Shown: positions 8,211 to 19,593 of the stretch, one piece after another
How the letters are laid out: each line of letters starts with the position of its first letter
How positions within the stretch are numbered: the first letter of the stretch is position 1
Assembly: GCA_049840435.1 (NCBI GenBank)
Contig: JASGKY010000057.1
Span: forward strand, 1-64,000
DNA: 64,000 bases
From: JADLHS01 sp049840435
GTDB taxonomy: Bacteria > Verrucomicrobiota > Verrucomicrobiia > Limisphaerales > JADLHS01
Reading direction: 5' to 3'
Program-made: the position numbers and the translations under genes
The notes under the pieces: model-generated
What the model saw: only the letters and a program-made list of their open reading frames with translations
Database searches by the model: none
Told to the model about the DNA's origin: nothing

Positions 8211-9590
8211 CTACTTCCCGCTGACGATCGTCTGCAATCCTTTGTCCGCCGCCTGTTTGACCCAGCGATTCCTGTCGCTCAACACCCCTTGCAAAGCGGG
8301 CACGCCTGCCGCCAGTTTCATCCGCACAATGGCTTCAACGGCAGCAAGTCGGACTTCATCATCTGGGTCACGAAGTAAATTTTGTAATACATCAAAAGCC
8401 CGGTCCCCCGTCCGCCCAAATATTTCCGTACCGGGCGTTGCCGCGATTTCAATTCCGGTCCGCCCCGTCAGCCGGCGCATCAATCCCGCGGCGGCAAATT
8501 GCACTCCGGAATCGCGATGGCGCAAAGCCTCCTTCAACTGTGGAATCAGTCCGCGGGCTTTGGGATTTCGTTCCCAATACGGGTCCAGCAAGGACAACGC
8601 CCGAGCAGCCGCCTGGCGCACGCCCATGTGTTCGTCCACCATTGCCAAGACGAGGCTTTCAATCGCGCCTTCATCGCCGACCCGACCAGCCGCATCCGCC
8701 GCGTTCTGCCGGACCTCCTGGTCGCGATCATGCAGCAAGCCCATCACCGTGGTTTGGGTACTTTTGTCCCCCAGCCGCCCCAAAGCCTCCGCCAACACGG
8801 CGCGAACTTCCCATTCGCGGTCGTTCACCAAAGTTTGCAGCGGCTTGATTGCCTGCTTATCCCCCAGTTGGCCCAACGCCGAAATTACAGCTACGCGCAC
8901 ATTGCGCTCCTTGTCCCGCAACGCCAAGATCAAGCTCGATACCGCCTGCCGATCTCCAAGTCGGGCGAGCCCATTGGCCGCCGCCGAGCGCACTAACGCT
9001 TCAGAATCTTTCAAGGCTCCGAGCAAGGGTTTCAACACCCCGGACTCCCCAATCTCGGAGAGTGCCTGCGCTGCCGCAACCCGTCGTTCGTAACTGCCGC
9101 TGCGCAACACCGCCGTGAGCGCGCTGATCGCTGCAGAGCCAAACATCGTCACGCGCTTGAAATCGCCGCATGCGACATAAAACGGAATCTGTTCGCCCAT
9201 GGTGCGCGGCGTCCAGTTCAACGCGCGCAGCGTTTGAGCCGTATGATATTGCACGCCCGGAGTCCCCCGCAGCAGCACGCCAACGAGTGGATCAATCACC
9301 GTCGGATCGCCAACTTTCTTGATCACCTGCACGGCAATTTCCTGCACCGCATCACTGTGGTCCCGCAGGGCGGCAATCAGAGGTTTGATAACGGCTTTAT
9401 CCTCGATGTCGCCCAACGCCGCAACCACCTCAGCGCGTACCGCGGCTTCTTGATCCTGCATCGCGGCGACGAGCACTTCGATTGCCGCGGGATCTTTGAG
9501 AGCCCGAATCCTTTGGACTGCCTCCAAGCGCTTCTGCGCTGAATCCGAATTCAGCCCGCGTTGTGCCAGCCAAAGTTTCGTGTTCAACAT
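8211..9590 (-). CDS. HEAT-repeat protein
   Basis: 459 residues, almost entirely tandem HEAT/PBS-lyase-type repeats of about 31 residues (LIAALRDHSDAVQEIAVQVIKKVGD, LLGALKDSEALVRSAAANGLARLGD and similar), roughly a dozen in all. Such solenoids are protein-binding scaffolds. The start at 9590 lies 9 bases after the nuoD stop, so it appears to be the fifth gene of the nuoABCD transcript. I see no signal peptide or catalytic residues. Whether it helps Complex I assembly or just shares the promoter is open. Confidence 0.88.
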   Translation of the reverse strand: MLNTKLWLAQRGLNSDSAQKRLEAVQRIRALKDPAAIEVLVAAMQDQEAAVRAEVVAALGDIEDKAVIKPLIAALRDHSDAVQEIAVQVIKKVGDPTVIDPLVGVLLRGTPGVQYHTAQTLRALNWTPRTMGEQIPFYVACGDFKRVTMFGSAAISALTAVLRSGSYERRVAAAQALSEIGESGVLKPLLGALKDSEALVRSAAANGLARLGDRQAVSSLILALRDKERNVRVAVISALGQLGDKQAIKPLQTLVNDREWEVRAVLAEALGRLGDKSTQTTVMGLLHDRDQEVRQNAADAAGRVGDEGAIESLVLAMVDEHMGVRQAAARALSLLDPYWERNPKARGLIPQLKEALRHRDSGVQFAAAGLMRRLTGRTGIEIAATPGTEIFGRTGDRAFDVLQNLLRDPDDEVRLAAVEAIVRMKLAAGVPALQGVLSDRNRWVKQAADKGLQTIVSGK

Positions 9591-9599
9591 GATGGCTAC

Positions 9600-10757
9600 T
9601 CAGCGATCCACTTCGCCCAAGACAATGTCCACGCTGCCGAGGATGACAACGACGTCCGCGACGGTGAGTCCGAGGCACATGTCTTCGAGGATGGTGAGAT
9701 TGATGAAGCTTGGCGGCCGCACCCGATAGCGATACGGGTTCGGACTACCATCGCTGATGAGATAAAAGCCTAGCTCGCCTTTAGGCGCTTCGATGCGGCC
9801 ATACGCCTCCCCAATCTTGGGCCGGAAACCGCGCAACTTGGCTTTCGGGTCAATGATCGGACCATCAGGAATCGCCGCGAGCGCCTGCTCTAAAATTTTC
9901 ACTGACTCGCGCATCTCCAGTACGCGAACAAAATAGCGGTCATAAGTGTCGCCGTGATCGCCCAGCGGCACTTTGAATTGGAAGCGATCGTAGATTCCGT
10001 ACTTGTCCACCTTACGGAGGTCGTAGTTGACGCCAGCCGCCCGCAGAATCGGTCCGGTCACGCTAGCATTCACCGCGAGTTCGCCGGGCAGCTTTCCAAT
10101 CCCTTGCGTGCGGGCCATGAGGATTTCATTTCCAGCCAGCAAGGTTTCAAATTCATCAATGAAGCGCGGTGCTTCGGCGACAAACTGCTTCGCCTGCGCC
10201 AGCCACCCGGGCGGTAGATCGCAGCGGCAGCCGCCAAAGCGCATGTAGTTACACATCATCCGCGCCCCGGTCAAAGACTCGAACAGGTCTAGGATCTTCT
10301 CGCGCTCCCGGAACGCATACATCAACGGCGTCCCGCTTGCCCCCATGTCTTGCGTGAGAAAACCCGCGAGACACGCGTGGTTTTGCAAACGCGTAAGTTC
10401 CGCGGTGATAACACGGATGTATTCCGCCCGCTCCGGCACTTGCAATCCAGCGAGCTTTTCCACCGCGAGCGCGTAAGCCCAGTTGTTCGTTAGCGAACAG
10501 AAGTAATCGAGCCGGTCCGTGTACGGCATCGAGGAAAGATATGTCGTCTGCTCGGCAATCTTCTCATGGTTACGATGCAGATAGCCGAACACCGGCTTCA
10601 ACTTCACCACGCGTTCACCATCCAAAACTACATCCATCCGAAACACGCCATGCGTGGACGGATGATGCGGCCCCATGGCGACTTCCAAGAATTCACCATC
10701 GCCCTCCTTGGGCAGCAACTCAAATTTCTTTGCTGGCAATTCAGCAATGGCGCTCAC
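9600..10757 (-). CDS. nuoD: NADH-quinone oxidoreductase subunit D
   Basis: The 49-kDa-type subunit of Complex I, which with NuoB forms the quinone-binding site in the peripheral arm. 385 residues, normal for a non-fused NuoD. Recognisable blocks are MGPHHPSTHGVFRMD near the N-terminus, YLHRNHEKIAE, LPYTDR-like SSMPYTDRLDY, and the C-terminal LTILEDMCLGLTVADVVVILGSVDIVLGEVDR. It overlaps nuoC by four bases (ATGA). The C-terminal Arg is typical of the family. Confidence 0.97.
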   Translation of the reverse strand: MSAIAELPAKKFELLPKEGDGEFLEVAMGPHHPSTHGVFRMDVVLDGERVVKLKPVFGYLHRNHEKIAEQTTYLSSMPYTDRLDYFCSLTNNWAYALAVEKLAGLQVPERAEYIRVITAELTRLQNHACLAGFLTQDMGASGTPLMYAFREREKILDLFESLTGARMMCNYMRFGGCRCDLPPGWLAQAKQFVAEAPRFIDEFETLLAGNEILMARTQGIGKLPGELAVNASVTGPILRAAGVNYDLRKVDKYGIYDRFQFKVPLGDHGDTYDRYFVRVLEMRESVKILEQALAAIPDGPIIDPKAKLRGFRPKIGEAYGRIEAPKGELGFYLISDGSPNPYRYRVRPPSFINLTILEDMCLGLTVADVVVILGSVDIVLGEVDR

Positions 10758-11389
10758 GCTTTCACCTCCTGCGCTTGATGTTGTTTGACCTTCTCCAACA
10801 CTTCATCGTGCGGAGTCGGCTCATACTCATAGTCGTCGGGCGCAATGTAATCCCGGCGCATCGGGAAATCTTTAAAACCGTCCCACATCAAGATGCGCCG
10901 TAAATCGGGGTGTCCGTCAAACACTATCCCGAACAGGTCAAACGCTTCCCGTTCCTGAAATTCACAACCACGCCAGACCGGCGTCAACGATGGCAAATGA
11001 TTCCCAGCATCGCGATTTTCAGTGCGCAAGCGCAGAATGACCGGCCCGTGCTTCTTCGTCATCGAGTAAAGATGATACACCGCCTCAAGGTAAGCCGGGC
11101 GTTGCGTCTTCTTCACCTCCTCAACTTCCTTCTCCACGCCGTCCACGACTTTCTTGACCTTGATCTTTTCAGTCAGCTCGGCAGCGGGCCAATCCACGCC
11201 GGTCACGTTTGAACAATAATCCAGCTTCAGGTCCGCGTCCTCTCGGAGAAATTTTGCGACCACCAATGCTGCTTCTGAAGCCACCAGCAACGAACGCTGC
11301 GCTGAGGGCGAATCGTTCGCAATAATTTCCACCTTCGCGCCGGGCATGACGACTTCGATCCTAGCTTTGATTTGTTCCAAGGTTTCCAT
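10754..11389 (-). CDS. nuoC: NADH-quinone oxidoreductase subunit C
   Basis: The 30-kDa subunit of Complex I; a structural partner of NuoB/D. I choose the ATG at 11389 (METLEQIKARIEVVMPG), which follows the nuoB stop by one base; an upstream extension would overlap nuoB and is not family-like. The signature EREAFDLFGIVFDGHPDLRR is intact. About residues 84-100 hold a charged insertion (KVKKVVDGVEKEVEEVKK) before the family block resumes at AYLEAVYHLYS, and a charged tail rich in E/K/H follows DDYEYEP. Probably flexible loops. Confidence 0.95.
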   Translation of the reverse strand: METLEQIKARIEVVMPGAKVEIIANDSPSAQRSLLVASEAALVVAKFLREDADLKLDYCSNVTGVDWPAAELTEKIKVKKVVDGVEKEVEEVKKTQRPAYLEAVYHLYSMTKKHGPVILRLRTENRDAGNHLPSLTPVWRGCEFQEREAFDLFGIVFDGHPDLRRILMWDGFKDFPMRRDYIAPDDYEYEPTPHDEVLEKVKQHQAQEVKA

Positions 11390-11390
11390 G

Positions 11391-12005
11391 TCAGCGGGTA
11401 ATGACCGGAGCTTTCCAGACGTTTGGATTATTGGGTGGCACAAGATCGTGCTCACCGAATTGCGGCACGGGGAATTCACTCGGCGCATCAGCATCAAGGT
11501 GACGCGGGCGATTTGCGCCAGTCAACTCCTGCTGCGCGATCTTTTGTTGGAGCGTCATGAACGCGTGCAACAACGCCTCGGGCCGTGGTGGGCAACCAGG
11601 AATGTGCACATCCACTGGAATGTAACGATCCACCCCTTTGAGCACGTTGTAGCCCTGCTTGAACGGCCCTCCGGAAATCGCGCACGCGCCCATAGCGATG
11701 ACGTATTTCGGTTCAGCCATCTGATTATAGAGTCGAACGACTTGCGGGGCCATTTTTTTGGTAACCGTTCCCGCGACAATCATCAGGTCTGCCTGGCGAG
11801 GCGAGGGGCGAAACACTTCTGCCCCGAAGCGCGCGAGGTCATAGCGCGCCATGGAGGCGGCGATCATTTCGATGGCACAACAAGCGAGGCCAAACTGCAA
11901 CGGCCAGACCGAGTTCTGGCGGCCCCAGTTGTAAATACCCTCCAAGGTCGTCGTGAAGACACCCTGCTTCTGCAATTCGTTTTTAAGTCCTTCGTCCATC
12001 TTCAA
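11391..12005 (-). CDS. nuoB: NADH-quinone oxidoreductase subunit B
   Basis: The subunit carrying iron-sulphur cluster N2, the last electron donor to quinone. The four ligands are visible: the CC pair in FGLACCAIEM, C in MGACAISGG, and C in IPGCPPRPEAL. 204 residues, with a roughly 40-residue C-terminal extension rich in Pro and Asn beyond the usual family core. It is packed tightly with nuoC, but lies 96 bases downstream of nuoA, unlike the other junctions in this operon. Confidence 0.97.
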   Translation of the reverse strand: MKMDEGLKNELQKQGVFTTTLEGIYNWGRQNSVWPLQFGLACCAIEMIAASMARYDLARFGAEVFRPSPRQADLMIVAGTVTKKMAPQVVRLYNQMAEPKYVIAMGACAISGGPFKQGYNVLKGVDRYIPVDVHIPGCPPRPEALLHAFMTLQQKIAQQELTGANRPRHLDADAPSEFPVPQFGEHDLVPPNNPNVWKAPVITR

Positions 12006-12101
12006 AATTCTAATCTTAAGCCTAATCTTGTTCCGACTCTAATCCCTGTTCCGGTTGCTCGGAAATTAAGATTGAGAACTAGATACGATTAAGAGGAAAC
12101 A
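12006..12101. other. AT-rich nuoA-nuoB spacer with inverted repeats
   Basis: A 96-base spacer inside the nuo operon, low in complexity and rich in the words TAATC and its complement. AATCTTAA at 12012-12019 pairs perfectly with TTAAGATT at 12066-12073. It could be a weak mRNA structure, a promoter or a small repeat remnant. Confidence 0.5.
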
Positions 12102-12497
12102 TCACCGCCACGTCAGAACGCCTTTTTTCCACGCCCAGACCAGTCCAGCCACGAGCAAGAACAGGAATACCATCAGCGAAAGGAATGCCCCAGCGCCGAG
12201 TCCTGTAAACGCTACCGCAAACGGCAACAGAAAGATTGTTTCCACGTCAAAGATCAGGAAGATGATGGCGTAGAGGTAATATTCGGATTTGAACTGCACC
12301 CACGCATCGCCTTTGGATTCAAGGCCGCACTCATAGGTGGCGTTTTTGTCTGGGCCGGGTTTGCGCGGGGAGAAAAAATGCGCCCAGAGCCGGGCCAACA
12401 AGAGGGGCGTGAAGGCAAACGCCGCAGCGGCGATCATCAGCACGACAATCAGCAGGTAGGGACTATATTCAACGGCCGCAATCCTGTTGGCATCCAT
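12102..12497 (-). CDS. nuoA: NADH-quinone oxidoreductase subunit A
   Basis: A small membrane subunit of Complex I with three transmembrane helices (near residues 10-35, 75-97 and 103-125). The conserved acidic loop YECGLESKGDAW is present. I place the start at the ATG at 12497 (MDANRIAAVEYSPYLL), since the six residues upstream are not conserved in the family. It is the promoter-proximal gene of nuoABCD and diverges from the CotH/LTD gene, with about 170 bases between starts. Subunits E-N are not in this window, so Complex I genes are split. Confidence 0.95.
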   Translation of the reverse strand: MDANRIAAVEYSPYLLIVVLMIAAAAFAFTPLLLARLWAHFFSPRKPGPDKNATYECGLESKGDAWVQFKSEYYLYAIIFLIFDVETIFLLPFAVAFTGLGAGAFLSLMVFLFLLVAGLVWAWKKGVLTWR

Positions 12498-12669
12498 CGC
12501 GTAAAACCGTACCAAGCGGCGTGCAACGAGTCAAGGTAACGAACCAGCCAGGAGCAAATCAGAACTTGGAACAATGAGTGTCAGCAAAACTGACGACAAA
12601 GATATTCCCCGCCGGTCGACGTAATTGCGGTATTCTCTGACGCTCCACCATGCGAACCAATTCGTGCTG

Positions 12670-15600
12670 ATGATATTTGTTCACTGTCGCTCTCAGGGAT
12701 GGTTGTCACTTTCACTGGCAGTGCTCGCGAGCTTGACGAGCGGGGAATCGGCCCGGGCCGACCAAACCATCTACACCGACTCGATCCAGAATGGCTGGCA
12801 GGACTGGAGTTGGGCGACGCATAACATCAACAACACCACGCCCACCCATACGGGGTCGCGTTCCATCAGTGTGAATGCCGATGCGTGGACGGCGGTTTCG
12901 TTCTGGCACAGCGCCCAAACTGCCAGCGCCTTCACCAGTTTCTCGTTCTGGATTCACGGCGGCACTAGCGGCGGTCAGAGCCTGCAACTCTATGCGGAAA
13001 CCGCGAACGGAACACTACCCGGTGTCGCCCTGCCCGCCCCAGTAGCGAATACGTGGCAGCAAATCACGATTCCGCTCGCCAGCCTCGGACTGGCTGGGGC
13101 AACCAACATGACCCGATTCAGTATCCAGAACGCCTCAGGCAATACCTTGCCAATATTTTATCTGGATGATGTCAGCCTCATTTCTGACAGCACCCCACCG
13201 GTCGTACAAAGCTTCAGTCCGCCAGCGGGCACAGTTTCGGCGCTGACCAACCTCAGTGTGATTTTTTCAGAAACCGTCACCGGCGTCGGCGCGTCCGACC
13301 TGCGGATCAATGGCAATCCCGCCCTCACCATGAGCGGCAGTGGTTCGAATTATACATTTACGTTCGCACAACCTCCCGAAGGCGTGGTCAACATCACTTG
13401 GGCCACCGGGCACGGCATCACCGATCTGAGTTTGCCAGCCAATGCATTTAACGCCACCGGTCCAGGTGCGACGTGGCAATACACAATGCTGGATAGCATT
13501 CCACCCACAATCGCCACGTTGTACCCGAGTGGCGGAGCAACGATCGCAACACTTGGTCAGATCGAGGTGACCTTCAGCGAAACCGTGCTCGGCGTACAGG
13601 CCGCCGACCTGCTCATCAACGGAGCACCGGCCACAAACGTCATCAAGCTTGTGGGACAACCATATATCTTCCAGTTCCCACCACCACCCACGGGAGCTGT
13701 TTTCGTGGCATGGGCGACCAACCACGGGATCACCGATGGCGCCGCAGCCGCGAATGGTTTTACAGGTGGCGCGTGGAATTACACGCTGAATCCGAACCTC
13801 ACGCTCCCGGACTTGGTCATCAATGAGATTCTTTGCGCCAACGTAAAAACGAACGGCCTGGCTGACGAGGACGGCGCACAGGAGGACTGGATTGAAATCT
13901 ACAATCGCGGCACCCAGCCGGTAACCTTGGCCAACTGGTCGTTGAGCGATGATCCCGCCCTGCCCGGCTTATGGACTTTCCCGGCACGCACTCTGAACCC
14001 AGGCCAATACCTCATCGTGTTCGCCTCGGGCAAAGATCGGCGGCCAACCAGCACCAGTAGTAACCTCCACACCAATTTCAAACTGGCGAACAGCGGAGAA
14101 ACTCTCGGGTTATATTCTACTGACTCACCACGCCAGCTTGTCAGCGGGTTCAATCCCTATCCAGAACAGCGTAATGACACCTCCTACGGTTTGGATTTGC
14201 TGGGTGCACTCCGCTACTTCGCCACGCCAACACCGGGTGCAGCCAATGGCATGAGCACCACCCTCGGAATCGTCGACCCCGTCCACGTCAATGCCCAGCG
14301 CGGCCATTACACTTCGCCGTTCACACTGACGGCCTCATGTCCGACTCCCGGCGCGGTGTTGCGCTACACAACAGACGGAGCCGAGCCAACCGCCAACAGC
14401 GCCGTGTTTCTCGGCTCGTTGCAGATTACGAACACCACGCTGTTTCGCATTGCGGCATTCAAGACCAATTATCTGCCAGCGCAATGTGTCACGCGCAGTT
14501 ACCTTTTCAACTTGCCGGCAGCCTTCCGCTCGTTACCCGTCATTTCCATCGTCACCGCCAGCAACAACCTTTGGGGGCCGAACGGCATCATGGGTTTTGG
14601 CCAAGGCTATCGGAATATTGAGCAGCATGGATCGGCTTGGGAAAAACCCATTTCCCTCGAATGGATCAAGCCGACGGACGATTCCGGCTTTCAGGTGGAT
14701 TGCGGCATCCGCATTCAAGGGAGCGACTACAATCGCGACAACTCGAATGAGAACAGCAAATTCTCCTTCCGCATCTATTTCCGCAGCGACTACGGTCCGG
14801 GGCGGCTCAACTATCCGTTGTTTGCAAACACCAGCGTGGAAAGTTTTGACGGCCTCGTGTTGCGCGCCGGATTCAATGAACAGGAAAATCCATTCATCCG
14901 CGACGAACTCCATCGCCGTCTATCGGCGGACATGGGGCAGCTCGCCGCCCACGGCAACATGGCTATCGTGCTGCTCAACGGAAATTACTATACCAATACC
15001 AGCGCACCGCAGCTTCTGCCGGTTTACAATCCCACGGAACGCGTCCACGCGGAATTCTTCCAAGAATACCTCGGGGGCAGCGACGCGTGGGATGTCGTGA
15101 AGCCTCCATGGCAGGAAGGCGGCGGCGCGGTGGACGGCACGTTCGCCAACATGCAGGCTTTGGTGGACTACGTTTACTACACCGCCGATGTCACCCAATC
15201 CACCGACTACAACACCATCAGTGCATGGCTGGACTTGACCAACTTCGTGGATTACCTCGTGCTCAACACGTATGCCGGCATGGGGGATTGGCCGGCCAAT
15301 AACTGGCGCGCTGGCCGCGATCAAGCCGGTGGCCCTTGGCGCTTCGTGCTCTGGGACGCCGAGTGGGGCATGGGAATTTACGGTCGTTCGCCCACTGGCA
15401 TCAACAACTTCACCGATACGGGTGCCGGCCTCAGGCAACGACGGCGCAGAAATCGCCCGCCTGTATCGCCGCTTGAAGAACAGCGCCGAGTTCCGCTTGC
15501 TCTGGGCCGATCGGGTGCAAAAACATTTCTTCAATGGCGGTGCCTTGACCGGGGCAAGCATCACCAATCGCTTCCGCGAACTGGAAACCGAACTCGCGCC

Positions 15601-18600
15601 GATCATTCCCAGCATGAACTCCAGCATCCTTCAATGGGTTCGTGACCGCTGGCCGACTTATCTGAGTCAGATGAACTCAGAAGGATTGCAATCGTCAGTT
15701 GCAGCCCCAAGTTTCAACCAGCACGGCGGCCGCGTTGCCCCAGGTTTCAACCTTACCATCGCCGCGCCAGCGGGCACGATTTACTACACCACTAATGGCA
15801 GTGATCCGCGCGTGGCATTCACCGGCACGGTGTCGCCATCGGCACAGACGTACTCCAGCACGATTCCTCTAAACAATACCGTCGGCATCCGCGCCCGCGC
15901 GCTAAACGGCGGTGTCTGGAGCGCGCTCACCGAAGCAACATTCACCGTCGGCTCGCTCGGCATCCCGCTCCGCATCACTGAGATCATGTATAACCCGAGC
16001 GGCGGTTCGCTCTATGAGTTTATCGAACTGCAAAACACGTCGCCGGTGGCCGTAAACTTGAGCGGCATGTATTTCGACGGCATCACGTTTAGCTTCCCCG
16101 AGGGCATCTCGCTCGCCGGGGGCGCACGAATCGTCTTCGGCGCAAACACCGACACCAACGCGTGGAAGACGCTTTATGCTGGTGTGATGCCCGGCGGCTG
16201 GTTCAGCGGCAGCCTGAACAACGCGGGTGAACGCCTTTCCCTGTTCGACAAGGGTGGCAACCTCATCACCTCCGTGGATTATTCGGACGGGGGTGGCTGG
16301 CCGAAAGCCGCCGATGGTAGCGGTCGGTCGTTGGAAGTCGTGAATGCCAACGGCGATCCCGATGCTCCGGCAAACTGGCAAGCCAGCGCCGCCAACAACG
16401 GCACTCCCGGCACGGCGAACTCCGCCCCTCCCACCCAACTGATCCAGCTCAACGAACTCATGGCCGAGAATGTCAGCGCTGTAAACAACGGCGGCACGTT
16501 CCCGGACTGGATCGAACTGCGCAATCCCGGGGTAAGCAGTGTGAATCTCACCGGCTGGAGTCTCAGCGATGACGGCGACGCGCGGAAATTTGTCTTCCCC
16601 GCGACCTCCATTCCAGCGGGCGGTTATCTTACGGTTTGGTGTGATGCCACCACTAACACCACCCCAGGTTTGCACACGGGCTTCAGTCTCGACAAGGATG
16701 GCGAAACCGTTTCGCTCTACGACGCGAACACCAATTGCATCGACGCGCTGACGTACGGCCTGCAACTCGCAGACTATTCGGTTGGCCGAATCAACGGCAA
16801 CTGGACGCTCACTACGCCGACCACTAACGCCGCCAACGTCGCTGCAACACTTGCAGCCGCCAGCAACCTCGCCCTCAACGAGTGGCTCGCCAACCCCACG
16901 CCCGGCACACCCGATTGGATCGAGCTTTACAACAAATCCTCCACCGCGCCTGTCGCACTACAGGGCGTTTACCTGGTCACGAGCAATGCCATACACCGGA
17001 TCACGTCGCTCTCGTTTATCGCTCCACTCAGTTACGTGCAGCTGTTCGCCGACGAAGGCGTCGGGCCAGATCACCTCGATTTCAAACTCTCCGCCAGCGG
17101 AGAAACACTCACTCTCGCAGATTCCACCGGAGGCGCGATTCAATCCATCTCGTTTGGCACGCAGACCGAAGGGGTCTCGCAAGGCCGTTGGCCAAATGGC
17201 ACTGGCAACACCACCAACTTCATCGGCACCGTCAGCCCCAAAGCCGAAAATTATCTCGCCACATGGACCGGCCCAATCGTCAATGAAGTCCTGGCGCGCA
17301 ATCGCAGTGTCACCGTCGGCACACAGATTGTGGATTTCGTCGAGCTGCGTAATCCCAACGGTAGCACTTTCAACCTCGGCGGCCTGAGCCTCAGCGTAAA
17401 TTCCGCCCAAGCCGGTGAATTCACCTTTCCGTCCGGCACGACTATCGCCGCGAATGGCCATCTGACGATCAAGTGCGACGGCGCATCGCCCGCCAACACG
17501 AATGCGGGCGCATTCAACCTCGGCGAATCACTCGACGGTGAAAGCGGCGGCGTCTATCTGTTCAACACAAATGGCCAGGTCGTGAGCTTCGTCGAATACG
17601 GCCCGCAGGTGGACGACTTGCCTATCGGCCTGAGCAGCGGTCAATGGCAGTTGCTGAGCGCCGCAACTCCCGGCGCGGTCAATGCCACCGCCGCCATTCT
17701 CGGTACAAACTCCGCTTTACGGCTCAATGAATGGATGCCCGATCCGGCCCAGGGCGACGATTGGTTTGAGTTGTTCAATCGGACGAATCGTCCGGTGGAT
17801 TTGAGTTCCATCTCGCTGACGGACGAGCCGTCCCTCGCCGGCCGCGACAAGTTCCGACCAGCCATACTGAGTTTCATCGGCCCAAATGGCTTCGTAAAAT
17901 GGATTGCGGACAACAACGCTGGCGACGGACACAATCACGTCAACTTTGCCCTTGATGACGCCGGCGAATCGTTGCTGCTTTACGGCGTCGTAAACGGTAC
18001 GAACTTCACGCTGATTGATACGTTGGGCTTCAGCGCACAGACCAATGGCGTTTCCAGTGGTCGCTTCCGCGATGGTACGATAAACATTCTCGCGTTTCCC
18101 GGCACGGCTTCGCCAGGTTTCAGCAATTATCGGCCGCTTCCCTCCATCGTCATCAGCGAAGTGCTTGCCCACACCGATCCACCATTGGAAGACGCCATCG
18201 AACTTTACAACCCGACCGCAGCACCTGTGAGCATCAACGGCTGGTATTTGAGCAACTCAAAAGACAGCCTGCGCAAATATCAGATCACCAACGCCGCGCC
18301 GATTCCCGCCGGCGGCTATGCGGTGCTTTACGAGTATCAATTCAACAACGGCACAACCAACGCCTTCACCTTCAAGGCTGCCTATAACGATGAAGTCTGG
18401 CTGACCGCCATAACCAACAGTGTCGAGACCGGCGAACGCGCCACCGTCGAGTTCGGCGCGTCCTTCAACAGCGTCTCATTCGGGCGTGTGCCAACCAGCC
18501 AAGGTGTGGATTTCTGGCCGCTCACCACACGAACGTTTGGAATGGATAACCCGGCGACACTCGCGCAGTTCCGCACAGGCAGCGGGCTGAGCAACGCCAC

Positions 18601-19558
18601 GCCTGTCATCGGCCCAATTGTCATCAACGAGATTCTGTATCACCCGCCCGGCGGCACGAACGGCAGCGAGGCTTTCGTCGAACTGCATAACAATACATTG
18701 ATCGCGGCGCCGCTTTATGATCCCGCTTATCCGACGAATCGCTGGAAGCTCGGCGGCGGAATTGAATTCTCCTTCCCCGCTGGGGTCAGCCTCGCCGCCA
18801 ACGCAGACTTGCTCGTCGTGGATTTCAACCCAACCAACACCGCCGCGTTGAACGCGTTCCGCACGCGTTATGGCATCAGCGGCAGCGTCGCGATTTACGG
18901 CCCGTTTTCCGGGTCGCTCGCCAACGATGGCGATAGCGTGGAGTTGTACCGACCAGACGTGCCGCAACCCATTACTGCTCCAGATGCAGGCTTCGTTCCT
19001 TATGTGATCGCGGATCGCGTCAACTACACCGACACCGCCCCGTGGCCAAGCGGCGCGGTTGACGGAGGTGGATTGTCACTGCAACGTCGCGCGGTAAATC
19101 TTTACGGCAATGAACCGCTGAACTGGGTCGCCGCCTCCCCGACGCCCGGCGCTAACAATGGCACGACTTCGCCCGACAATGATGCAGACGGCATTCCCGA
19201 TGCGGCTGAAGATCTGATGGGCTTGGACCGCAACAATCCGCTCGACGCTGCATTGGATAACGACTTCGATGGTCAGACGAATTTGGAAGAATACCTCGCG
19301 GGCACGGATCACCAAAATGCGAGCAGCAATCTGAAGTTCACTCAGATCACCATCGGCGCAAATGTGACACTGACATTCTATGCGGTCGCCGACCACTCCT
19401 ATTCGGTGCTCTACAAGAACACGCTGGCGGAAACGGAGTGGTCCAAACTCACCGACGTTGCGGTTAGCCCTACAAATGGTTTAAAGACTGTAACCGACGC
19501 ACTGGGCGGTTCGTTCGGAAGATTTTATCAGTTGGTCACACCGGCTTTAACGCCATAA
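12670..19558 (+). CDS. Giant secreted CotH-kinase / lamin-tail-domain protein (frameshifted)
   Basis: About 2,295 residues once one extra base near 15429 is removed; the frame resumes as SGNDGAEIARLYRRL, a CotH-family segment. Start chosen at ATG 12670, giving a signal peptide that ends near GESARA. In order: a carbohydrate-binding-like N-terminal domain; two Ig-like domains (NLSVIFSETVTGV, QIEVTFSETVLGV); a lamin-tail domain (LVINEILCAN, about 13805); a chitobiase-like Ig domain; a CotH-type kinase domain (about 14530-15450, with NNWRAGRD and WRFVLWDAEWG); a second chitobiase-like domain; seven more lamin-tail domains from 15960 to 19140; an Asp-rich Ca-binding-like stretch (DNDADGIPD); and the C-terminal module shared with three other proteins here. 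CotH kinases phosphorylate secreted proteins; whether this one is active is untested. Confidence 0.85.
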
Positions 19559-19593
19559 AGAGTACGCCGGGGAAAGCGTCGCCAATTCACCAG

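Noticed and set aside
12650..12672. Tiny ORF (ATG at 12650, six codons) whose stop overlaps the ATG of the CotH/LTD gene
   Set aside because: Too short to judge and without a clear ribosome-binding site; could be a leader peptide but nothing else supports it.
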